A stretch of 12,937 bases of DNA from Clostridiales bacterium (GTDB lineage: Bacteria > Bacillota_A > Clostridia > Saccharofermentanales > Saccharofermentanaceae), in contig JAGCGE010000259.1 in assembly GCA_017649745.1 (NCBI GenBank), positions 1 through 12,937 on the forward strand. The letters are read 5' to 3'. The position numbers and the translations under genes were made by a program. Below the pieces are notes generated by a model. That model saw nothing but the letters and a program-made list of their open reading frames with translations, made no database searches and was not told where the DNA came from. Positions 7,035-12,937 of the stretch are shown here, in pieces (positions within the stretch are counted from its first letter, which is position 1; each line of letters begins with the position of its first letter).

Positions 7035-8167
7035 GGTATAACGAATTAAAGACACCATCATATATAGTCAGCGAAAAGAAGCTTAAGGAGAACCTTAGGC
7101 TTCTTAAGTCTGTGGAGGAAAGATCAGGAGCTAAGATCCTTCTTGCTCAAAAAGCCTTCTCGATGTTCTCTGTCTATCCATTGATCGGTGAATATCTTAC
7201 CGGAACAACGGCTTCAGGTATCTTCGAGGCTAAGCTTGCTCATGAAGAGATGAAGGGCAGGGAGAATCATGTTTTCGAGCCTGCATATAAAGACGATGAG
7301 ATGGATGAGATCCTGGAGCTTTGTGATCACGTCTATTTCAATTCATTTACTCAGCTGAAGTGTCACGAGGAGAAGATCTTGTCTAAGCTGAGATCAGGTG
7401 ATGTAAAGATCGCGATAAGGGTCAATCCTGAGTTTTCGACACAGGAAGGACATGAGATATATGATCCGTGTTCCCCTAAGTCACGACTCGGAGTGAGGCT
7501 TAAGGATATGCCTGATAAGCTTCCTGATTATGTAACTGGATTACATATGCACACTTTATGCGAGCAGGGATTCGAGCCGCTTAAGGCGACTTTCGAAGCG
7601 CTCGAGAAGAGATTTGGTAAATATCTTTCTCAGGTGAAATGGATTAATCTCGGCGGAGGACATCATATAACCCGTGAAGGATATGATTTCGATAGCCTTG
7701 TCGAATTTATCAAGGATATTATTGCAAAATATGATGTTGAAGTATATCTCGAGCCGGGCGAAGCTATTGCTCTTGATGCGGGTTTCCTGATCACAGAGGT
7801 TATGGATATCGTAGATACGCCTGATATGCCGACGTTGATCCTGGATTCATCAGCTGCTTGCCATATGCCTGATGTTCTTGAAATGCCGTATCTGCCGCCT
7901 CTTGTCGGTTCTGTTGAATCAGGGGTTAAAGTACGTCTTGCTTCAAGGACTTGTCTTGCAGGAGATGTTATTGGTGAGTATGATCTTCCGGAGATCCCTA
8001 AAGTAGGTGATATCCTTACTTTCGGCGATATGGCGATATACAGCATGGTCAAGAACAACACATTTAATGGTATGCCGCTACCTGATATCGTTCTTGAAAG
8101 AGAAAACGGTGACTATGAAGTCATAAAACGTTTTGGTTATTCTGATTTTAAGGAGAGACTGTCATGA
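7031..8167 (+). CDS. nspC: Carboxyspermidine/carboxynorspermidine decarboxylase
   Basis: This 378-residue PLP enzyme of the alanine-racemase-fold (fold III) decarboxylase family should convert carboxyspermidine to spermidine. The Schiff-base lysine is Lys41 in LLAQKAF. The glycine-rich phosphate-binding segment is GGGHH (208-212), and EPGEA lies at 241-245. The ACHMPDVLEMPY segment (276-287) is typical of NspC rather than of ornithine or diaminopimelate decarboxylases. CLAGDVIGEY (308-317) carries the active-site Cys308 and Asp312 expected from the partner subunit of a dimer. ATG 7031 overlaps the upstream TGA in ATGA. The stop overlaps the next start in the same way at 8164-8167, so the three genes are likely translationally coupled. 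Confidence 0.93.
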   Translation: MRYNELKTPSYIVSEKKLKENLRLLKSVEERSGAKILLAQKAFSMFSVYPLIGEYLTGTTASGIFEAKLAHEEMKGRENHVFEPAYKDDEMDEILELCDHVYFNSFTQLKCHEEKILSKLRSGDVKIAIRVNPEFSTQEGHEIYDPCSPKSRLGVRLKDMPDKLPDYVTGLHMHTLCEQGFEPLKATFEALEKRFGKYLSQVKWINLGGGHHITREGYDFDSLVEFIKDIIAKYDVEVYLEPGEAIALDAGFLITEVMDIVDTPDMPTLILDSSAACHMPDVLEMPYLPPLVGSVESGVKVRLASRTCLAGDVIGEYDLPEIPKVGDILTFGDMAIYSMVKNNTFNGMPLPDIVLERENGDYEVIKRFGYSDFKERLS

Positions 8168-9249
8168 TAAGGTTTCCTGCTGAATTTGAAAAACACGAAG
8201 GAACGATCATGATCTGGCCGACGAGACCGGGAAGCTGGGGAACAGATCCAAGGCCTTCGCAAAATGCGTTCTTAAATGTTATGAAATCGATCCTAAAAGA
8301 GGAGGACCTCTGGTTGTTGGTTGATCCTAAGGTATCTTCTGAAGAAGTATCCAGGATCGAAGAGATCATCAACTCAAAAAGACTTCATATCTTCAGGATC
8401 AAATCTGATGATGCATGGGCACGCGATACAGGCCCGACATATGTTATAAAGAATGGCAAGAGAATAGGAATAGATTGGGGATTTAATGCCTGGGGAGGAG
8501 ACTACGACGGTCTTTACAAGGATTACGAGAATGACCGTCTGCTTGCTTCTAAATTCCTTGAACTTAAAGGTGACGAGAGGATCGACAGAACGGGATTCAT
8601 TCTTGAAGGAGGGTCTGTTCACAGTGACGGAGAGGGAACTCTCATGGTAACAGAGAGCTGTCTTCTGAGTCCCGGAAGAAATCCTTCTATGAGCAAGGAA
8701 GAAATAGAAAAATACCTTTGTGATGCACTTGGCGCTAAAAAGGTTCTTTGGCTCCCTTGCGGTATCTATAATGATGAGACAAATGAACACGTTGATAACG
8801 TTGCGGCTTTCGTTGCTCCGGGTGAGATCGTCCTGGCTTGGACTGACGATAAAGATGATCCACAATATGAGATGAGCCTTAAAGATCTGAACTATCTTCA
8901 GGGTCAGACTGATGCGAAAGGAAGAAAACTGAATATTCATAAGCTTCCGATCCCGGCAGTTCCGATCGTGATCACTGAGAAAGATTTTGAAGGTTATTCA
9001 TTCGAAGATGGTGAGGATGAACGTGAAGTAGGTGAGAGGCTGGCTGCAAGTTATGCTAATTTCTACTTTACTAACGGAAGTGTTCTTGTACCGTCTTTTG
9101 GCGGAGCAAACGAGGAAAGCGATAAACAGGCTTATGATATCTTATGTGATCTCTGTAAAGACAGAGAAGTAGTTATGATCCCTGCTAATGAGATCCTTAT
9201 GGGTGGTGGAAATATTCACTGTATAACACAGCAGATACCTTTTATCTGA
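8164..9249 (+). CDS. aguA: Agmatine deiminase
   Basis: This 361-residue enzyme hydrolyses agmatine to N-carbamoylputrescine and ammonia. It belongs to the peptidyl-arginine-deiminase-like superfamily. Visible landmarks are WARDTGP (85-91), WGFNAWGG (105-112), EGGSVHSDGEG (148-158), DETNEHVDN (204-212) with the catalytic His209 and Asp211, and GGGNIHCITQQ (347-357) with the nucleophile Cys353 a few residues from the end. All catalytic positions are present and the length is typical. The ATG lies in an ATGA overlap with nspC. It bridges SpeA (agmatine) and AguB, the next gene, so its place in the pathway is clear even though it is transcribed after the later spermidine-forming steps. Confidence 0.95.
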   Translation: MIRFPAEFEKHEGTIMIWPTRPGSWGTDPRPSQNAFLNVMKSILKEEDLWLLVDPKVSSEEVSRIEEIINSKRLHIFRIKSDDAWARDTGPTYVIKNGKRIGIDWGFNAWGGDYDGLYKDYENDRLLASKFLELKGDERIDRTGFILEGGSVHSDGEGTLMVTESCLLSPGRNPSMSKEEIEKYLCDALGAKKVLWLPCGIYNDETNEHVDNVAAFVAPGEIVLAWTDDKDDPQYEMSLKDLNYLQGQTDAKGRKLNIHKLPIPAVPIVITEKDFEGYSFEDGEDEREVGERLAASYANFYFTNGSVLVPSFGGANEESDKQAYDILCDLCKDREVVMIPANEILMGGGNIHCITQQIPFI

Positions 9250-9266
9250 GAATGGAGAAAAGACAT

Positions 9267-10139
9267 ATGAAGACTAAAGTTGCAGCTATCCAGATGAGTT
9301 GTTCGACAGATGTTGAGCAGAACATAAAGAAGGCATCTGAAATGATCAGAAAAGCAAGTAGTGATGGTGCGAAGATCATACTTTTGCCGGAACTTTTCGA
9401 GAGACAGTATTTCTGTCAGGAGAGACGCTACGAATACTATGAATTTGCGAATGAAACGGAAAATGACCCTGCAGTCATAGAGTTTTCTAAACTGGCAAAA
9501 GAGCTTGATATCGTTATACCTGTAAGCTTTTACGAGAAAGATGGAAATGTTCTTTATAACTCGGTAGCCATGATCGATGCGGACGGTTCTATCCTTGGAG
9601 TCTATAGAAAAACTCATATCCCTGATGATCATTTCTATCAGGAGAAGTTTTATTTCACACCCGGAAATACCGGATTTAAGGTGTTCGATACTAAGTATGG
9701 AAAAGTAGGTGTAGGAATATGTTGGGATCAATGGTTTCCGGAGACTGCAAGATGTCTGACACTTCTAGGAGCAGATATCATTCTTTATCCGACGGCTATT
9801 GGTTCAGAACCTATCTTGGAAGTTGACAGCAGCGGTCATTGGACTAGAGCAATGCAGGGTCATTCAGCAGCTAATATCATACCGGTAGTTGCTGCTAACA
9901 GGATAGGAATAGAGATCGTTAAACCTTGTAAAGAAAACAATGATCAAGATAGTTCGATGAAGTTCTACGGATCATCATTTATGACTGATCATACAGGAGA
10001 TATCCTTTGTCAGGCAGGAAAAGATGAAGAGAAGATCTTGATCAGTGAGTATGATTTTGAAACGATCAAAACGGATCGTCTTGCATGGGGTATTTTCCGT
10101 GACAGAAGACCTGATCGATATGGGCTGATTTGCAACTAA
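9267..10139 (+). CDS. aguB: N-carbamoylputrescine amidase
   Basis: This nitrilase-superfamily enzyme hydrolyses N-carbamoylputrescine to putrescine, CO2 and ammonia. Counting from ATG 9267 it has 290 residues and the complete catalytic triad: Glu42 in LLPELFE, Lys115 in YRKTHIP and Cys152 in GICWDQWFPE. The DDHFYQEKFYF segment after the lysine is typical of AguB. I prefer the start at 9267 because GGAG at 9254-9257 lies about 9 nt upstream and the protein then begins KTKVAAIQM, as family members do. An in-frame ATG at 9252 would add five residues (EKRHM after the initiator) but has no Shine-Dalgarno. It is the last gene of the operon, followed by a strong terminator. Confidence 0.95.
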   Translation: MKTKVAAIQMSCSTDVEQNIKKASEMIRKASSDGAKIILLPELFERQYFCQERRYEYYEFANETENDPAVIEFSKLAKELDIVIPVSFYEKDGNVLYNSVAMIDADGSILGVYRKTHIPDDHFYQEKFYFTPGNTGFKVFDTKYGKVGVGICWDQWFPETARCLTLLGADIILYPTAIGSEPILEVDSSGHWTRAMQGHSAANIIPVVAANRIGIEIVKPCKENNDQDSSMKFYGSSFMTDHTGDILCQAGKDEEKILISEYDFETIKTDRLAWGIFRDRRPDRYGLICN

Positions 10140-10215
10140 ACTATTTTTTATAGTTGTAAATGAAGATTTAGAATTTTACAAAAATTGCTATCGCATTTTG
10201 GAAAAAGTGCTTAAC
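10140..10215 (+). other. AT-rich intergenic stretch after aguB
   Basis: No ORF, RNA gene or promoter is recognisable here. Two weak AT-rich hairpins can be drawn (AACTAT/ATAGTT at 10139-10144/10150-10155 and TTGTAAA/TTTACAA at 10154-10160/10175-10181). They overlap and are probably chance pairings in AT-rich sequence. Confidence 0.4.
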
Positions 10216-10250
10216 ACAGGCGATTTTCACAAAATCGCCTGTTTGTTTTT
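10216..10250 (+). terminator. Intrinsic terminator of the polyamine operon
   Basis: ACAGGCGATTTT (10216-10227) pairs perfectly with AAAATCGCCTGT (10231-10242), 12 bp with a 3-nt loop, followed by a T-rich run broken by one G up to 10250. Confidence 0.93.
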
Positions 10251-10290
10251 GTTGCTTTTGGTAAAAAATAGTTGTTGCCTGGGATACCCT

Positions 10291-10319
10291 TTGTTAATAA
10301 AATTATTCTTGGTTATTTT
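10291..10319 (+). promoter_or_regulatory. Possible weak promoter of the surface-protein gene
   Basis: TTGTTA (10291-10296) and TATTTT (10314-10319) are spaced by 17 bp in an AT-rich gap after the terminator. Neither hexamer is a perfect match and the implied leader is very short, so this is only a suggestion. Some promoter must exist here because a strong terminator separates this gene from the polyamine operon. Confidence 0.3.
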
Positions 10320-10342
10320 TATATAAAGGGGAAGAATGTGTA

Positions 10343-12769
10343 ATGAAGAATCACATAAAGAGATTAGTCTCTGCGGTTACGTCTGTGCTCATTTTGGCAT
10401 CAGCAACACCGTCTCTCAGACTCCAGGCAGCTGAAATCAAATCTGAAAAAGATGATCTTCCAATAATGACAGATGCCTACATCAATTCAAATTGGTATTG
10501 GAACAATATTTTCGAAGAGGCAGGTAACTTTACTTTATTCGCCTTCGATTCCATCGTTACTAATGACCATTTGAATGGTAATATTGCCACAAAGAAATGG
10601 TATGTAGGTAATGGTCTTCCTGAACCTCATACATCAATGAGAGATTCTGAGAGTCATTCTCTTCCTTCAATTATTTCCGAAGCGATCATCACTGATGCAT
10701 ATTCAGTTGATTTCGGAGATAGAGCGATCTCTCACTCTGATGAGACAAAGATGTACGAATGGAACTTCGGTATGATCAACGGAATCTATCTTCCTGAGGA
10801 TTATACGATCAAGACGATCATTCCGGCTCAATATGATGAATATGGAAATGTTACTCCGGCTCATGAAGGAAACGTTACAAACGGTGAAACATGGAAGCAC
10901 GGAACTTTTTACTACAATTCAGAAGGTAAGAAGATCGATCTTAGCACTACCCAATTAAATAACCCGATCACATATGGTCATGCGACTTCTTCTTTTCTTG
11001 ATTTTAATTCTTTAAAGGGTAAGTACATAAACTTATCGAATTCTTTTGCTACTCTTGATCAGAATGTAACGATCGATTCGAATGGTGTAGTCACTCTTAA
11101 TTCTAATGGTACTAACGTCCTTAATATCTCTGCGGCTTCTTACTACAATAACCCGATCAAGGTAATCGAAAATATCAATTACACTGAGGCAGAAGGGTAT
11201 TCAGGAAATCAGTCACTTATCGTCAACATCGATATGTCGAATATGACATACTTCGATGGACTTAAGGAAATAGTGTATAAAACTCTTGATGGTACTCTTG
11301 TCGATGACGAGAATATGGCATTTAAGGGAACTAATATTATATATAATTTCTATAATGCTCCTGCAGATGCAGAAGTAAGAACACAGAGGACAGTCGGACA
11401 TATTCTTGCTCCTAATTGTGTTGCTGTTCCTACATGTGGTAGTGGTACTATCATTGCTAATAAGATCTTCGAAGCTTGGGAAGTTCATATGGCATATATT
11501 CCTAAAGGAATCTCCATTCAGCTTCCTACAAAGGATATCAAGATCTACAAGAATTCAAAGGCTAATACACAGCTCAAAGGTGCTGAACTTGTTTTGACAG
11601 GTAAGGACTCCAAGGGCGAGACTGTTATCTTTACAGATGAACAGTTTAACGGAGATGCAGCTGCTAAGCTTATTAACTCCGGAAAAGAACTTCGCTTCTT
11701 ATCAGGTGATGATTATTCGGTTATCAAGATGCTTCCGGCAGGAACATATACGTTAACTGAAGCAAAAGCACCTGACGGATACCTTATTGCTGATCCTATC
11801 GACTTTGAGATCACTAAGGATCTTAAACTTGTCATAAACGGCAATGAAGAACAGGATGTCTTGATGGTAGATGAGTATGCTACAGACGTATATATAAGCA
11901 AGACAGATATCGATGGTTCTAAAGAACTTGCAGGCGCTAAATTGAAACTCACCGGTGTAGATGCACTCGGCAATGCGGTTATTTTCTCTGAGGATCAGGT
12001 GAAGAAGGGTAAAGATGCCGATATCATTAGTACAGGATCTGCATTAGAGTTTGTATCAGGTTCAGAGAAGACTCTTATCCAAGATCTGCCTAATGGAACA
12101 TATACACTTGAGGAAAAAATAGCTCCGAAAGGTTATGCTCTGACAACAGAGATTACTTTTACTATCGTTGATAATTATGTTGTATCAAGTAAATACGTTA
12201 CACATAGCGATTCTGATAATAAAGCGATCGTAACGATGAAGGATGCTTTATCAACAAGAGATGTCAGATTTAGTAAGTCATCAGTAACTGGTGAAGAAGT
12301 CTTTGGTGCAACTCTTGTTCTTGCTGGTAAAGATGTAAATGGTAAATTAATTACTTTTAATGATGAACAAGTAGAACTTGGTAATGAAGCTAAACTCAAT
12401 AATACGGGTAATGAAGTCAGCTTTATTTCAGGATCAGAGTCAACTAAGATAAAGGACCTTGTTCCTGGTACATATACACTTACAGAGACGAATGTACCTT
12501 CAGGTTATCTCAAGGCTGAGTCCATCACTTTTGATATCACATTAGATATGGAACTTGTAGTTGATGGTAAGAAGGTAGACAAGATCGTCATGGTCGACGA
12601 GTATGCTACTGATGTAAATATCAGTAAGAAGGATCTTGGTAACGGAGAAGAACTCCCTGGAGCTAAGCTGATCCTTACAGGTACAGATACTCATGGAAAT
12701 GCAGTTAACTTCAGTACAGATAAGATCGTTGCAGACAATAAAGAGAATATTAAGAGTACAGGTACATAA
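10343..12769 (+). CDS. Secreted surface protein: choice-of-anchor-A-like domain plus SpaA/Cna-B-like repeats, interrupted by TAA
   Basis: The 808-residue open frame begins with a signal peptide (basic MKNHIKR, hydrophobic core at about 9-22, likely cleavage near LQA-AE at 28-30). Residues about 50-390 resemble choice-of-anchor-A domains: NFTLFAFDSI and later NIIYNFYNAP, GHILAPNCVAV and IANKIFEAWEVH. From residue 398 come SpaA/Cna-B-like repeats with GAxLxLxG and GTYTLxExxAPxGY, starting at 398, 515, 640 and 757. Aligned lysines (403, 520, 645, 762) and glutamates in YTLxE (473, 591, 715) could support intramolecular isopeptide bonds, which is inference. Such proteins are usually extracellular adhesins or scaffolds. 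AAAGGGG near 10325-10331 precedes ATG 10343. The stop at 12767-12769 falls inside repeat 4, and homologous sequence continues in frame, so 808 residues is not the ancestral length. No cell-wall sorting signal is visible before the window ends. Confidence 0.8.
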   Translation: MKNHIKRLVSAVTSVLILASATPSLRLQAAEIKSEKDDLPIMTDAYINSNWYWNNIFEEAGNFTLFAFDSIVTNDHLNGNIATKKWYVGNGLPEPHTSMRDSESHSLPSIISEAIITDAYSVDFGDRAISHSDETKMYEWNFGMINGIYLPEDYTIKTIIPAQYDEYGNVTPAHEGNVTNGETWKHGTFYYNSEGKKIDLSTTQLNNPITYGHATSSFLDFNSLKGKYINLSNSFATLDQNVTIDSNGVVTLNSNGTNVLNISAASYYNNPIKVIENINYTEAEGYSGNQSLIVNIDMSNMTYFDGLKEIVYKTLDGTLVDDENMAFKGTNIIYNFYNAPADAEVRTQRTVGHILAPNCVAVPTCGSGTIIANKIFEAWEVHMAYIPKGISIQLPTKDIKIYKNSKANTQLKGAELVLTGKDSKGETVIFTDEQFNGDAAAKLINSGKELRFLSGDDYSVIKMLPAGTYTLTEAKAPDGYLIADPIDFEITKDLKLVINGNEEQDVLMVDEYATDVYISKTDIDGSKELAGAKLKLTGVDALGNAVIFSEDQVKKGKDADIISTGSALEFVSGSEKTLIQDLPNGTYTLEEKIAPKGYALTTEITFTIVDNYVVSSKYVTHSDSDNKAIVTMKDALSTRDVRFSKSSVTGEEVFGATLVLAGKDVNGKLITFNDEQVELGNEAKLNNTGNEVSFISGSESTKIKDLVPGTYTLTETNVPSGYLKAESITFDITLDMELVVDGKKVDKIVMVDEYATDVNISKKDLGNGEELPGAKLILTGTDTHGNAVNFSTDKIVADNKENIKSTGT

Positions 12770-12937
12770 CTCGTATTCATCTCAAGTTCTAACCCGACTC
12801 TTATCAAGAACCTTCCGGATGGAAAGTACACTCTTGTAGAGGATGCAGCACCGGCTGGTTACGATGTATCAACAAATATCACATTCGTAATCGAGAATGG
12901 TAAGGTAGTTGATTCTGAATATGTAACATCAGCTAAT
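11534..12937 (+). repeat. Tandem SpaA/Cna-B-like coding repeats (four, alternating A-B-A-B)
   Basis: Repeat units begin at 11534, 11885, 12260 and 12611, each encoding about 117 or 125 residues. Units 1 and 3 share the ending VMVDEYATDV or a close form. Units 2 and 4 share a TxITFxI...VVxSxYVT ending. The offset between 1 and 3 and between 2 and 4 is 242 residues, so the repeating unit appears to be a two-domain block of about 726 bp. Confidence 0.75.
12770..12937 (+). pseudogene. In-frame continuation of the surface protein after the TAA (partial)
   Basis: The 56 codons after TAA 12767-12769 stay open in the same frame to the window edge. They encode the second half of repeat 4: LVFISSSN, LIKNLPDGKYTLVE, AAPAGY and a TNITFVIENGKVVDSEYVT stretch that matches repeat 2. 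No frameshift is needed and no in-frame ATG restarts translation here. The piece is either a remnant cut off by a nonsense mutation or part of one long protein if the TAA is read through or is an error. Confidence 0.7.

Noticed and set aside
5781..7061. 426-codon open frame on the minus strand
   Set aside because: It lies entirely opposite the well-supported carboxyspermidine dehydrogenase gene, has no convincing family motifs, and arises from the codon bias of the + strand gene.
8374..8940. 188-codon minus-strand open frame
   Set aside because: It is antisense to aguA, whose catalytic motifs are all intact on the + strand. The predicted peptide shows no recognisable domain.
9252..9266. Earlier in-frame ATG for aguB
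   Set aside because: No Shine-Dalgarno precedes it, and the GGAG at 9254-9257 serves ATG 9267, which matches the usual family start.
1..12937. CRISPR arrays, tRNA or rRNA genes, insertion sequences, phage attachment sites
   Set aside because: No direct repeats with unique spacers, cloverleaf-like genes, transposase frames or terminal inverted repeats are visible. The only direct repeats are the coding repeats of the surface protein.

Overview
The window looks like chromosome of an anaerobic Gram-positive bacterium of the class Clostridia. This is inferred from moderately AT-rich coding sequence, strong Shine-Dalgarno sites before most genes, T-tract intrinsic terminators, a GguAB-type sugar transporter, a polyamine cluster of the kind known from gut Clostridia, and a signal-peptide surface protein with SpaA/Cna-B-like repeats. 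Family or genus cannot be named from the sequence alone. All real genes are on the + strand.

Region 1 (1-3144) is a sugar ABC transporter operon. It holds the 3' end of a ChvE-like sugar-binding lipoprotein, a GC-rich hairpin, a double-domain ATPase (GguA/MmsA type, TTG start) and a permease (GguB/MmsB type), and closes with an intrinsic terminator.

Region 2 (3145-10250) is a complete-looking polyamine operon of six genes. SpeA converts arginine to agmatine, AguA makes N-carbamoylputrescine, and AguB makes putrescine. Carboxyspermidine dehydrogenase and carboxyspermidine decarboxylase (NspC) then make spermidine from putrescine and aspartate semialdehyde, without decarboxylated S-adenosylmethionine. 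A spermidine-synthase-like aminopropyltransferase (SpeE) sits in the same operon although no AdoMet decarboxylase gene is visible. Genes are tightly packed, with two ATGA stop/start overlaps. A clear sigma-A-like promoter is followed by about 240 nt of leader with many perfect helices that ends in an intrinsic terminator just before the speA Shine-Dalgarno. This arrangement is that of a riboswitch or attenuator, and I do not recognise its class. It is the best candidate in the window for something undescribed. A perfect 12-bp terminator ends the operon.

Region 3 (10251-12937) starts a secreted surface protein. It has a signal peptide, a choice-of-anchor-A-like N-terminal domain and at least four SpaA/Cna-B-like repeats arranged as a duplicated two-domain unit (offset 242 residues). 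The frame is broken by a TAA inside the fourth repeat, yet the homologous repeat sequence continues in the same frame to the window edge. This points to a nonsense mutation, a recoded or readthrough stop, or a sequence error.
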